Source: Lysobacter antibioticus (GTDB taxonomy: Bacteria > Pseudomonadota > Gammaproteobacteria > Xanthomonadales > Xanthomonadaceae). Taken from it: a stretch of 64,000 nucleotides of DNA. The position numbers and the translations under genes were made by a program. Each line of letters begins with the position of its first letter. Position 1 is the first letter of the stretch. The notes under the pieces are model-generated. The model searched no databases, was not told the origin of the DNA, and saw only the letters and a program-made list of their open reading frames with translations. The stretch is taken from NCBI RefSeq assembly GCF_000731095.1, contig NZ_JMTZ01000010.1, positions 62,001 through 126,000 of the forward strand. Direction: 5' to 3'. Shown piece after piece: positions 52,984 through 64,000 of this stretch.

Positions 52984-53898
52984 ATGCGGCACGCCAGGGT
53001 CCGGTTCGGCCTCAGTCTACTCCTCGCCTGCGGGCTCGCCAGCACGGTTCAGGCGGCCCTGTCCGAATTCGGCATAGAAGGCATGGGAGTCGTATCGACT
53101 GTGCACAGTGAGGTGCGCGCGGCCGTGTCTCCCGACGGACGGCGCATCGTCTGGGGCAGCACCGACCGCAGCGGCGGCGCCGGCGGCTGGGACCTGTGGC
53201 AGGCCAGTCTGATCGATGGCCGCTGGCAGGACGCGAAGCCGTTGCCGCTGAACGCCAAGGCCAACGATTTCGACCCCGCCTTCAGTGCCGACGGGCGCTG
53301 GCTGTACTTCTTTTCCAACCGCCCCGGTGGCCACGGCGGCGACGATCTCTATCGCGCCGCGGTGCGCGACGACGGCGGCTACGGCCCGGCCGAAAACCTC
53401 GGCCGCGGCGTCAACGGCCGTGGCGACGAATGGGCGCCGACACCGAGCCGCGACGGCCGTCATCTCTTGTTCGCCAGCGACGGCTTCGGCGGCAGCGGCC
53501 GTCACGATTTGTTCGTCGCCCATTGGAACGGCCAGGCCTTCGTCGACCCCAAGCCGGTGCCCGGGGTGAACAGCGCCGACAACGAATTCGATGCCGCCTG
53601 GCTCGGCGACGGCAAGACCCTCGTGTTCGCGCGTTCCAGGGACGTGGAGAAACTACCGATCCGTTTGTATGTCGCCCACTGCGACGGCGCGCGCTATGCG
53701 CAGGCCGCGCCGCTCGCGCTGTCGTTCAATACCGAAGAGGCCTACACGCTCGGCCCGGCGATCGACTGGAACAAGCCCGGCGAGCTGTTGGTCACCGGCT
53801 CGGCGAAAGCGCCGCGCGCCGGCAAGATGGATTTGTACCGGATGAAGGCGCCGGCGGCGATGGGCCGGGAGGGTTGTGTCGCGAGCGCGGCGCGCTGA
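52984..53898 (+). CDS. Secreted PD40/TolB-like beta-propeller protein
   Basis: The product is 304 residues. Signal peptide '[20 protein letters not shown]'. PD40 blades follow: '[18 protein letters not shown]', '[19 protein letters not shown]', '[19 protein letters not shown]' and '[19 protein letters not shown]', spaced by about 45 residues. It is probably a periplasmic or extracellular binding propeller. Such proteins accompany TolB-like or OmpA/PD40 systems, but no partner is next to it. It is divergent from aroE with a 47-bp gap. Confidence 0.87.
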   Translation: MRHARVRFGLSLLLACGLASTVQAALSEFGIEGMGVVSTVHSEVRAAVSPDGRRIVWGSTDRSGGAGGWDLWQASLIDGRWQDAKPLPLNAKANDFDPAFSADGRWLYFFSNRPGGHGGDDLYRAAVRDDGGYGPAENLGRGVNGRGDEWAPTPSRDGRHLLFASDGFGGSGRHDLFVAHWNGQAFVDPKPVPGVNSADNEFDAAWLGDGKTLVFARSRDVEKLPIRLYVAHCDGARYAQAAPLALSFNTEEAYTLGPAIDWNKPGELLVTGSAKAPRAGKMDLYRMKAPAAMGREGCVASAAR

Positions 53899-54000
53899 TC
53901 CGCATGCGCACGGCGAGCGCCGCGATGGCGACGCCGTGCGAAACGCAGCAGGCGGCGTCGCGCCGATGCTGCGTTTGCCTGCGCGGTGTCGAGCGAGGCC

Positions 54001-56272
<2,272 letters not shown>

Positions 56273-56292
56273 GTCGGGCGATTACCTGTGAA

Positions 56293-57153
56293 TCAATGTC
56301 GGCGATGCGAACGCGCGAGCGCGTCGCCGTGACGTGCCTCGAGCCAGATCTTGAACACCAGCGTGACCAGGGCCAGGCCGGCGAGCAGCGAGGCGACGGC
56401 GAACGCGGCCGCGGCTTCGCCGCCGAGTTGTTTGTACAACACCTCGACGTGCAGCGAGAGCGTGTTGGTCTTGCCCATGATGTTGCCCGACACCACCGTG
56501 ACCGCGCCGAATTCGCCCATCGCGCGCGCGCTGCACAACAGCACGCCGTACAACAGGCCCCACTTGATGTTCGGCAGGGTCACGCGGAAGAACATGGTCC
56601 AGGCACTGGCGCCGAGCGAGCGGGCGGCGAGTTCTTCGTCGCTGCCCTGTTGCTCCATCAGCGGGATCAGTTCGCGCACCACGAACGGGAAGGTCACGAA
56701 CATGGTCGCCAGGACGATGCCGGGCGTGGCGAACAGGATCTTGATGTCGTACTGGTTGAGCAGGTCGGCGAAGTAGCCGTGGGTGGGGCTGAACAACAGC
56801 ACCAGGCACAGGCCGGCGACCACCGGCGACACCGCGAACGGCAGGTCGATCAAGGCCAGCAGGGTGCGCTTGCCGCGGAATTCGAAACGGGTCAGCGCCC
56901 AGGCCATGAACACGCCGCAGATCGCGTTGACCGGCACCACCACCGCCGCGGTCAGCAGGGTCAGGCGCAGCGCCGACAAGGTGTGCGGCTCGGTCACCGC
57001 GGCGATCCAGACCTTGAGGCCGCTGCCGAACGCGGCGCCGAGCAGCATCAGCAGCGGCAGCACCAGCACCAGGGCCATGATCGCCACGGCGAGCGTGATC
57101 AGAGTCCAGCGGACCCAGGCCGGTTCCTGCAATTGGTCGCGCGCGTCAGCCAT
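56293..57153 (-). CDS. cysW: Sulfate ABC transporter permease CysW
   Basis: The product is 286 residues with about six helices ('LITLAVAIMALVLVLPLLML', 'LTLLTAAVVVPVNAICGVFM'). The BPD permease loop 'EELAARSLGASAWTMFFRVT' with 'LPNIKWGLLYGVLLCSARAM' contacts the ATPase, and 'GEFGAVTVVSGNIMGKTNTL' is characteristic of CysW. Overlaps cysT by 8 bp. Confidence 0.95.
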   Translation of the reverse strand: MADARDQLQEPAWVRWTLITLAVAIMALVLVLPLLMLLGAAFGSGLKVWIAAVTEPHTLSALRLTLLTAAVVVPVNAICGVFMAWALTRFEFRGKRTLLALIDLPFAVSPVVAGLCLVLLFSPTHGYFADLLNQYDIKILFATPGIVLATMFVTFPFVVRELIPLMEQQGSDEELAARSLGASAWTMFFRVTLPNIKWGLLYGVLLCSARAMGEFGAVTVVSGNIMGKTNTLSLHVEVLYKQLGGEAAAAFAVASLLAGLALVTLVFKIWLEARHGDALARSHRRH

Positions 57154-58012
57154 CGCGGCGGCTCCCGTGAGCGAACAGGGCCGAGGCGGCGTTGATCGCG
57201 ACCAGGCAGGCGAAGGACATCAGCAACAGCAGGGTGGCCAGTACGATTGCCGCGGTCACGCCGCCTTCTTCTTCCAGGCGGATGGTGATCAGCAAGGGCG
57301 CGATCTCGGTCTTCATCGGCAGGTTGCCGGCGATGAAGATCACCGAGCCGAACTCGCCCAGGCCGCGCGCGAACGCCAGCGAGAAACCGGTCAGCAGCGC
57401 CGGCAGCAGCTCGGGCAGGATCACCCGCCGCAAGGTGGTCAGGCGCGAGGCGCCGAGCGAGGCGGCGGCCTCTTCCTGCTCGCGGCCCAGCGCTTCGAGC
57501 ACCGGCTGCACCGTGCGCACCGCGAACGGCAGGCCGATGAAGATCAGGGCGATGACGATGCCGGTGGTGTTGTTGACCAGCTTGATGCCGAGCGGCTGCA
57601 GCAACTGGCCGACCCAGCCGTTCTCGTCGTAGATCGCCGCCAGGGTGATACCGGCGACCGCGGTCGGCAAGGCGAACGGCAGGTCGACCAGGGCGTCGAG
57701 CAGGCGCCGGCCGCTGAAACGGTAGCGTTCGAGCACCCAGGCGATCAGAGCGCCGCCGAGCAGCGAGCACACTGCGGCGATGAAGGCGGTGGCGAAACTG
57801 ACCTTGAGCGAGGCGATCACCCGCGGATCGCCGATCGCGCGCAGCCACCCGGCCAGCCCCAATCCGCCCGAACGCAGGATCAGCGCCGCCAGCGGCAACA
57901 GCACGACCAGGCCGAGCCAGGTCAGGCCCAAGCCCAGGCCGAGCCCGAAACCGGGCAACGGCCGGCGCCAGCGAACGGCGGAGGTCGGTAGGGGCAGGGC
58001 GTGCTCGCTCAT
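57146..58012 (-). CDS. cysT: Sulfate ABC transporter permease CysT
   Basis: The product is 288 residues with six helices, including 'GLGLGLTWLGLVVLLPLAAL' and 'VSFATAFIAAVCSLLGGALI'. 'DLPFALPTAVAGITLAAIYD', the permease loop 'EAAASLGASRLTTLRRVILP' and 'GEFGSVIFIAGNLPMKTEIA' identify CysT/CysU. It is the first gene of the operon. The sulfate-binding protein gene (sbp/cysP) that often precedes it is absent; the NRPS end lies 234 bp upstream instead. Confidence 0.95.
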   Translation of the reverse strand: MSEHALPLPTSAVRWRRPLPGFGLGLGLGLTWLGLVVLLPLAALILRSGGLGLAGWLRAIGDPRVIASLKVSFATAFIAAVCSLLGGALIAWVLERYRFSGRRLLDALVDLPFALPTAVAGITLAAIYDENGWVGQLLQPLGIKLVNNTTGIVIALIFIGLPFAVRTVQPVLEALGREQEEAAASLGASRLTTLRRVILPELLPALLTGFSLAFARGLGEFGSVIFIAGNLPMKTEIAPLLITIRLEEEGGVTAAIVLATLLLLMSFACLVAINAASALFAHGSRRDG

Positions 58013-58246
58013 GTGGCGTGGGCGGCCGTCTGGATAGGGACAGAGAGGTGGGACGCTATCCCAGCGGCCAGCGCCTAGGGAAATGCGCGTTGGTTGTTTC
58101 GAGGTGCGAGATGGCGATATGGGCAGGATGGGGCGGCCCGGATTCGCGGCGGGTGAAGCCGCGCAGGCCTTGCGCGGCGGCGACCGGCCGGCCGGATCGG
58201 GCCGGCGCGGAGGCCGGCCCGCCGTGATCGCCGGAGCGCCTGGCGC

Positions 58247-61200
58247 TCAGCCCCAGTCGATGACGCCGCCGCGGCTGCGGCCCAGCAGGCCGTGGCCCCG
58301 GTCGATGGCGTGGACGATGGCGGCCACCTGCGCCGGCTGCCGGCTGACGAAATAATGCCCGCCGTCGGCCAGGACGATGGCGTGGACCCGCTCCGAGCAG
58401 GCCCGCCAACGCCGGTACTTGCGGCGATGGCCGCGGGTCAGCGGGTCGTCCTCGCTGTTGATGTTGAACAGCGGGGCCTGGATCCGCGGCGGCGGCCGGC
58501 CTTTGAGGTGGGCCGCGGCCAGGCGGGCGTCCTGGCGAAAGCCGGCGCTGAGGCGTTGCAGCGCGTCCTCGTGCAGGCCCTCGATCGACCCGCCCCAGGC
58601 CCGGATCAGTTCGCGCAGGTGTGCATCGCTGGTGGACTTCCAGGGATCGCGCCCGAGCAGCCATCGCGACAGCCTCGACAGCGGCAGCACCCCGCCGACG
58701 CAGACGAACTTCAGCGGCCGCCCGGCCGCTTCCAGGCGGCGGGCGATCTCCAGCGCCAGCACGCTGCCGACGCAGTGGCCGTACAGGCCGATCTTGCCGT
58801 CGGTCTTCGCCAGCAGGCGTTCGACGCAGAGCGCGGCCAGCGCATCGAGGTCGCGCAGTCCGGCCCCGGCCTCGTCGGCATCGCGGCCCGGCATCGCCAC
58901 CGCATACACGCTGATGCGCGGGTCCAATGCGGCCAGGTGCTCGGCGAGCGGTCGGAACATCGTCGCCGAGGCGCCGGCATAGGGCACGCACAGCAGCGTC
59001 AGTTCGCTGCGGGCGCGGCTCGCCAACAACTGCGGCACCGGGTCGTAGCCCGCGGCCTGTCCGGCTTGCAGCGACTGCGCCAGCGCCGCGATCGTCGGCT
59101 GCGCATAGAAGGCCAGCAACGACAGCGACTGGCCGTCGAAGGCCTCGGCGACGCGCGCGACCAGGTTGATCGCCTTGAGCGAATGGCCGCCGAGTTCGAA
59201 GAAGTGATCGTGGCGGCCGACCCGGTCGAGCTTGAGCAGTTCGCACCAGATGCCGGCGAGCGTGGTCTCGACTTCGCCGCGCGGCGCTTCGTAGCGGCGG
59301 GTCGCGACCGCATCCAGGTCCGGGGCCGGCAAGGCCTTGCGGTCGAGCTTGCCGTTGGCGGTCAGCGGCCACTGCGGCAGGTGCACATAGGCCGCCGGCA
59401 GCATGTGCTCGGGCAAGCGCGCCTGCAGCCGCGCGCGCAAGGTTTCGGCTGGCAGCGACGGGCCGGTGTAATAGGCGATCAGGCGTTTCTCGGCGGGACC
59501 ATCGACAGCAGGACCGTCCTCAACGAGCGCGCCGGGGCCGTCGTCGCGCGCGACGACCAGCGCCTGCTCGATGCCGGCGACTTGCTGCAAGGTCGCCTCG
59601 ATCTCGCCCAGCTCGATGCGGAAGCCGCGGATCTTGACCTGATCGTCGTTGCGGCCGAGGTATTCGAGGCTGCCGTCGGGCAACCAGCGGCCCAGGTCGC
59701 CGGTCTTGTACATGCGCGCGTGCGCCGCCTGCGGCCAAAACGGATCGTCGAGAAAACGTTCCGCGGTCAGCGCCGGGCGATGCAGATAACCGCGCGCGAC
59801 GCCGGCGCCGGCCACGTAGAGCTCGCCGATCGCGCCGATCGGCAGCGGTTGGCGCTGCGCGTCGAGCACGTAGACGCGCAGGTCGGCGAGGGCGCGCCCG
59901 ATCGGGCTGGCGCCGGTGCGCTCGGCGTCGGCCGCGCTCAGGGCGCGATAGGTCACGTGCACCGTGGTCTCGGTGATGCCGTACATGTTGACCAACTGGG
60001 TGCGTGCGTTGTCGGCGCGCCGGTACCAGGGGGCGAGCAGGTTCGTCTGCAGCGCTTCGCCGCCGAAGATCACCACCCGCAAGCGGTGCTGGCTGCGGCT
60101 CTGCGCGGCGATCAGGTGACGGAACGCGGTCGGGGTCTGGTTGAGCACGGTCACGCCTTCGCGGCACAGCAATTCGTAGAACTCTTGCGGCGAACGGCTG
60201 GTCGCTCGCGACACCAGCAGCAGTCGCCCGCCGTGCAGCAAGGCGCCCCACAGCTCCCAGACCGAGAAATCGAAGGCGAAGGAATGGAACAGCACGCCGA
60301 CGTCGTCGGCGCCGAACCGGAACTGCGCCGCGGTCGCGGCGAACAGGCGCGCGACCTGGCGGTGTTCGACCATCACGCCCTTGGCTTGTCCGGTCGAACC
60401 CGAGGTGTAGATCACGTAGGCCAGATGTCGGGGCCCGAGCGCGGGCAACTGCGGGTCGTGCGTCGGCAGGTCGGCGAAGGCCTCGGCGCTCAGTTCGAGC
60501 AGCGGTACCGAGGTCGCGCCCAGCGTCTCGTGCATCTGCGACGACGCCAGCACCGCCACCGGCGCGCTGTCGTCGAGCAGATAGCGCAGTCGTTCGGCCG
60601 GATAGGCCGGGTCCAAGGGCACATAGCCGGCGCCGGCCTTGAGGATGCCGAGCACGCCGATCACCAACTCCGGCCCGCGCTCGGCGCACAGGCCGACGCG
60701 GTCGTCGGGCGCGATGCCGAGTGCGAGCAGGCGATGGGCGACCCGGTTGGCGCGGGCGTTGAGCTCGGCGTAGGTCAGCGCGGCGCCTTCGTAGCTCAGC
60801 GCGACCGCGTCCGGGCTGCGCGCGGCCTGCGCCTCGAAACGGCGATGCAGGCAGTCGTCTTCAGCGGCGTCCATCTGCGGCGTGTTGAAGCCGACCAGGA
60901 CTTGCTCGCGCTGCGGCGGCGGCAAGACTTCGAGACCGAGCACGGGCGTGTGCGGCGCGTGTTCGAGCGCGTCGACCAGGGATTCGAGCGACTGGCGCAG
61001 GCAGGCGCAAACGCGCGCGGCATCGATGCCGGCACAGGTGCGCACGCCGAGGGCAAAGCCCGTACCCAGGTCGTCGACCGCCACGGTCAGCGGATAGTGG
61101 GTGCGTTCGCCCGCGGCCGAGTCCAGGGCCTCGATGCCGGGCCAGGCGGCGTCGGCGGTCGGCGCGCTGTGGCGGTAGTTGAGCAGGCTGTTGAACAGCG

Positions 61201-64000
61201 GCCGCGGCGCGGCGACGCCGCTGCAGGCCTGCGCCAGCACCAGCGGCGCGTGTTCGTGTTCCAACAACGCGGCGAGGCTTGCGTGGGTGGCCTGCACCGC
61301 TGCACGGACGTCTGCGGTCAGTGCGACGCGCAAAGGCAAAGTGTTGATGAACATGCCCAGGGCGCGATCGGAGTGCGCGGCGCCGTGCAAACGGCCGAAC
61401 AGCACCGTGCCGAACACCACGTCGTCGCGTCCGCTCAACCGTCCCAACACCTGCGCCCAGGCCAGGTGCAGCAGACTCGCCACGCTGACCCCGAGTTGCC
61501 GCGCCTGGACGCGCAGGCGCTGATCGAGTTCTCTGCCTAGTTCCTCGTGGGCTTCGTCGTCGCCTGTGGCTGCGTCGTGCGCGCCGGGTTTGTCGTGGCT
61601 CTTGGCCGGCGATCCGTCGACGCCGAACGCGAGGGTCGGCTCGTCGACATCGCCGAGCAGGTCGCGGAAGAAGGCTGCGTGCGCGGCCTGGCCTTGCGCG
61701 AGGGTCGCCTGCACCACGTAATCGCGGTACGGCACCGGCGCGGGCAGGCTCGCCATCTCGCCGTGCAGGAAAGCCTGCATCTCGCGTTGCACCACCTCGA
61801 GCGCGGTGTGGTCCAGGGCCATGTGATGAAACTGCAGCGCACCGACCCAACGGCCGTCGGCGCCGTCGTGTGCGCAACTCAAGCGCAGCAGCGGCGCGCG
61901 ACGCACGTCGAGCCGACGCGTACGCGGATCGACCTGGGCTTGCAACTGCGCGGCGACAGCGCCGGCCCTCGGGTCCAGGGCGATCTCCTCGATCGGCAGC
62001 TGCGCGCGTCGCCACACCACCTGCACCGGTTCGGCCAGGCCCTCCCAGGCCATCGCGGTCCTGAGGATGTCGTGGCGGTCGATCACCGCCTGCAAAGCGT
62101 CGCGGAACGCGTCGAGGCGGGCGCGGCTGTCGAAGCGGAACAGCGCTTGCAGCAGATAAGGGTCGCCGGCCTGGGCGGTGCGGTGGTGGTACAGCAGCCC
62201 CTCCTGCAAGGGCGCGAGCGGGTAGATGTCCTGGACGTTGCGGATGCCGCCGGGCACTTCGGCGATCAAACGGTCGATCGCAGCCTGGCTCAGATTCGCC
62301 AGCGGCAGCATCGACGGCGTGATCGCGGTGCTATCGGCGGGGATCGCGTACGTGGGCACCTCGGGCTGCGCGCGATGTTCGATTGCCGCGGTTTCCACCG
62401 AGGCGGCGAAGGCGGCCAGGGTCGGCTGAGCGAACAGCAGGCGCACGCGCGCGATCAGCCCGGCCTGGCGCATGCGTTCGATCAAGCGCACCGCCAACAG
62501 CGAGTGCCCGCCGAGCTCGAAGAAGTGATCGTGGCGGCCGACCCGCGGCAGGCTCAGCAATTCCTGCCACAGCGCCGCGATGGTTCGTTCGACCTCGCCG
62601 CGCGGCGCTGCGTAGTGTTCGGTCGCGGCCGCATCGAGCCCGGGCGCCGGCAAGGCGCGGTGGTCGAGCTTGCCGTTCGGTGTCAGCGGCCAGCGTTCGA
62701 GGACGACGAAGGCCGCCGGCAGCATGTGCTCGGGCAGGCGTAACGCGAGCCGGCGCCGCAGCGCCGCGGTGTCGGCGTTCGCAGCGACGAGATAAGCGAC
62801 CAGGCGCGGCTGATCGTGCGGGCCTTCGCGTGCGACGACGGTGTTGTGCGGGAAACCGGCCTCGGCCAGTGCGGCCTCGATCTCGCCGGGTTCGATGCGG
62901 AAGCCGCGCAGCTTGAGCTGGCGGTCGGCGCGGCCGAGGAACTCGAGCTGGCCGTCGCGCCGCCACCGCGCCAGATCGCCGGAGCGGTACATGCGTTCGC
63001 CGGGCGCATCGGGGTCGGCGACGAAGCGCTCGGCGCTCAGGCCGGGGCGATCGAGGTATCCGCGCGCCAGCCCCGGGCCGCCGATGTAGAGCTCGCCGGG
63101 CACGCCGACCGGCACCGCACGCAGGCGCGTATCCAACACATGCAAGCGGCTGCCGCGCACCGCGTGCCCGATCGGCAAGCGGTGCTGCGACGCCACCACG
63201 TCGCTCGCCAGTGGCGCGGTCAAGCTCGTGCAGATCGTGGTCTCGGTCGGGCCGTAGGCATTGATCAAACCGCGGCCTTGCGCCCAGGCATGGGCCAGCG
63301 CGGGTGCACAGGCATCGCCGCCGACGATCAGGCGACGGCAGTCCGGCAGGTCGTCCGGGTTCAACAGCGACAACACCGCCGGCGGCAGCAGCGCATGGGT
63401 GATGCGATGCGCGCGCATCGTTGCGGCCAGGGCCGGGCCGGGCAGCAGGCGCTCGGACTCGGCCATCACCAGTGCGGCGCCGGACAACAGCGCCATGCAC
63501 AGCTCCCAGAACGCGGCATCGAAACTCAGCGAGGCGAACTGCAGCACGCGCGCATCGGCGCCGATGGCGAGCGGTTCGACACCGCTTTCGATCAGGTTGG
63601 CGATGCCGGCGTGAGCGACGACCACGCCCTTGGGCCGGCCGCTGGAGCCGGAGGTGTAGATGACATAGGCCGGGTGCTGCACCCGCAGCGCGCTCGTGCG
63701 TTCGCGATCGCTCGGGTTGTGCAGCGGGCTGTCGTCGATCGCGGCGAGGTTGGCCTCGTCGTCGAGGCCGAACCAGACCGCGTCGGCCAGTGCCGGCAAG
63801 CGGGCGCGGCCGGCGCGATCGCCGATGCTCAGGCGCGGGCTGGCGTCGTCGAGCATGTAAGCGAGGCGATCGAGCGGATACTCCGGGTCCAGCGGCACGA
63901 AAGCGGCGCCGGCCTTGAGCACGCCGAGCACCGCGACGATGGCGTGCGGCGAGCGCGGCAACACCAGCGCGACCCGGTCTTCCGGGCCGATGCCTCGGCC
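58247..64000 (-). CDS. Non-ribosomal peptide synthetase, C-terminal part (A-T-C-A-T-TE), N-terminus outside window
   Basis: About 1,917 visible residues, numbered from the window edge. First A domain (1 to ~450): specificity residues read D-A-W-L-I-G-A-I-C, close to gramicidin's Phe pocket but with Leu at 278 and Gly at 301. Carrier domain Ser500 ('FFELGGHSLLAVRL'). Condensation domain (~560-1030) with 'IYPLAPLQEGLLYHHRTAQA', then GD, and 'FHHMALDHTA' (catalytic His726), the dual condensation/epimerisation pattern. Second A domain (~1050-1555) has D-F-W-N-I-G-M-V-H, the canonical Thr code. Carrier Ser1607 ('FFELGGHSLKAINL'). Thioesterase (~1665-1917) resembles type II enzymes ('LLCVPYAGASATMFRPLAEH') and has 'YGHCVGSVLAL' with Cys1743 where Ser is usual, and His1882. 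It ends an assembly line, predicted ...-D-(Leu-like)-Thr. Confidence 0.95.
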   Translation of the reverse strand, partial: GRGIGPEDRVALVLPRSPHAIVAVLGVLKAGAAFVPLDPEYPLDRLAYMLDDASPRLSIGDRAGRARLPALADAVWFGLDDEANLAAIDDSPLHNPSDRERTSALRVQHPAYVIYTSGSSGRPKGVVVAHAGIANLIESGVEPLAIGADARVLQFASLSFDAAFWELCMALLSGAALVMAESERLLPGPALAATMRAHRITHALLPPAVLSLLNPDDLPDCRRLIVGGDACAPALAHAWAQGRGLINAYGPTETTICTSLTAPLASDVVASQHRLPIGHAVRGSRLHVLDTRLRAVPVGVPGELYIGGPGLARGYLDRPGLSAERFVADPDAPGERMYRSGDLARWRRDGQLEFLGRADRQLKLRGFRIEPGEIEAALAEAGFPHNTVVAREGPHDQPRLVAYLVAANADTAALRRRLALRLPEHMLPAAFVVLERWPLTPNGKLDHRALPAPGLDAAATEHYAAPRGEVERTIAALWQELLSLPRVGRHDHFFELGGHSLLAVRLIERMRQAGLIARVRLLFAQPTLAAFAASVETAAIEHRAQPEVPTYAIPADSTAITPSMLPLANLSQAAIDRLIAEVPGGIRNVQDIYPLAPLQEGLLYHHRTAQAGDPYLLQALFRFDSRARLDAFRDALQAVIDRHDILRTAMAWEGLAEPVQVVWRRAQLPIEEIALDPRAGAVAAQLQAQVDPRTRRLDVRRAPLLRLSCAHDGADGRWVGALQFHHMALDHTALEVVQREMQAFLHGEMASLPAPVPYRDYVVQATLAQGQAAHAAFFRDLLGDVDEPTLAFGVDGSPAKSHDKPGAHDAATGDDEAHEELGRELDQRLRVQARQLGVSVASLLHLAWAQVLGRLSGRDDVVFGTVLFGRLHGAAHSDRALGMFINTLPLRVALTADVRAAVQATHASLAALLEHEHAPLVLAQACSGVAAPRPLFNSLLNYRHSAPTADAAWPGIEALDSAAGERTHYPLTVAVDDLGTGFALGVRTCAGIDAARVCACLRQSLESLVDALEHAPHTPVLGLEVLPPPQREQVLVGFNTPQMDAAEDDCLHRRFEAQAARSPDAVALSYEGAALTYAELNARANRVAHRLLALGIAPDDRVGLCAERGPELVIGVLGILKAGAGYVPLDPAYPAERLRYLLDDSAPVAVLASSQMHETLGATSVPLLELSAEAFADLPTHDPQLPALGPRHLAYVIYTSGSTGQAKGVMVEHRQVARLFAATAAQFRFGADDVGVLFHSFAFDFSVWELWGALLHGGRLLLVSRATSRSPQEFYELLCREGVTVLNQTPTAFRHLIAAQSRSQHRLRVVIFGGEALQTNLLAPWYRRADNARTQLVNMYGITETTVHVTYRALSAADAERTGASPIGRALADLRVYVLDAQRQPLPIGAIGELYVAGAGVARGYLHRPALTAERFLDDPFWPQAAHARMYKTGDLGRWLPDGSLEYLGRNDDQVKIRGFRIELGEIEATLQQVAGIEQALVVARDDGPGALVEDGPAVDGPAEKRLIAYYTGPSLPAETLRARLQARLPEHMLPAAYVHLPQWPLTANGKLDRKALPAPDLDAVATRRYEAPRGEVETTLAGIWCELLKLDRVGRHDHFFELGGHSLKAINLVARVAEAFDGQSLSLLAFYAQPTIAALAQSLQAGQAAGYDPVPQLLASRARSELTLLCVPYAGASATMFRPLAEHLAALDPRISVYAVAMPGRDADEAGAGLRDLDALAALCVERLLAKTDGKIGLYGHCVGSVLALEIARRLEAAGRPLKFVCVGGVLPLSRLSRWLLGRDPWKSTSDAHLRELIRAWGGSIEGLHEDALQRLSAGFRQDARLAAAHLKGRPPPRIQAPLFNINSEDDPLTRGHRRKYRRWRACSERVHAIVLADGGHYFVSRQPAQVAAIVHAIDRGHGLLGRSRGGVIDWG

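Noticed and set aside
58292-61540. A long plus-strand open frame opposite the NRPS
   Set aside because: Low-complexity Gln/Arg/Ala composition without motifs; the minus strand carries clear NRPS domains in every segment.

Overview
This is a high-GC chromosomal segment of a gammaproteobacterium, most likely Lysobacter or a close Xanthomonadaceae relative. I infer this from several things seen together: paired lysyl-endopeptidase-like secreted proteases, a type IV secretion effector with the Xanthomonadales XVIPCD tail, a large NRPS, GTAGGAGCGGCG...GCCGCGACC intergenic repeats and CCCGATT heptamer arrays. No taxonomic search was possible.

Layout. 1-3.2 kb: a TPR protein and a NarL-type two-component system. 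3.8-5.8 kb: a lower-GC, two-gene immunity lipoprotein/lipase pair, read as an antibacterial T4SS effector module. 5.9-16.6 kb: small accessory and metabolic genes (two alpha/beta hydrolases, two SnoaL/NTF2-like secreted proteins, a membrane AraC regulator, DJ-1/PfpI, GST, amidase, GNAT, AraC). 16.8-21 kb: an SDR and a 1169-residue transporter-like hybrid histidine kinase. 21.4-24.6 kb: two tandem trypsin-fold secreted proteases, one with a P domain. 24.7-26.1 kb: dense repeats around rpmB-rpmG. 26.1-28.5 kb: sugar/lipid envelope genes. 29.8-32.3 kb: rsmG-parA-parB. 32.4-34.6 kb: a Sfp-type phosphopantetheinyl transferase divergent from a stand-alone AMP ligase. 35-37.6 kb: glsB-like gene, terminator, heptamer array, xth and a membrane protein.

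37.6-42.8 kb: a 3.6-kb cassette (paired LacI-type operators, a secreted predicted beta-propeller protein and a GH16 glucanase) lies between two 186-bp copies of the 3' end of an aldehyde dehydrogenase gene. One copy belongs to the intact gene and the other is a stranded fragment. 43-51.1 kb: gamma-carbonic anhydrase, then a tightly overlapping RDD-RDD-SpoIIM-DUF4129-DUF4350-MoxR-DUF58 operon. 51.4-55 kb: housekeeping genes (YkgJ, DUF952, aroE, PD40 protein, hemB). 55.2-58 kb: sulfate transporter genes cysT-cysW-cysA. 58.2 kb to the window end: the C-terminal part of an NRPS (A-T-C-A-T-TE).

Most notable. The terminal NRPS module carries a canonical threonine code and ends in a type-II-like thioesterase whose nucleophile elbow is GHCVG, with Cys in place of Ser. 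Cys thioesterases are known from beta-lactone and beta-lactam pathways, so a Thr-terminal Cys-TE assembly line is a good candidate for unusual product release. The T4SS effector/immunity pair and the duplicated-ALDH cassette are the other strong leads.
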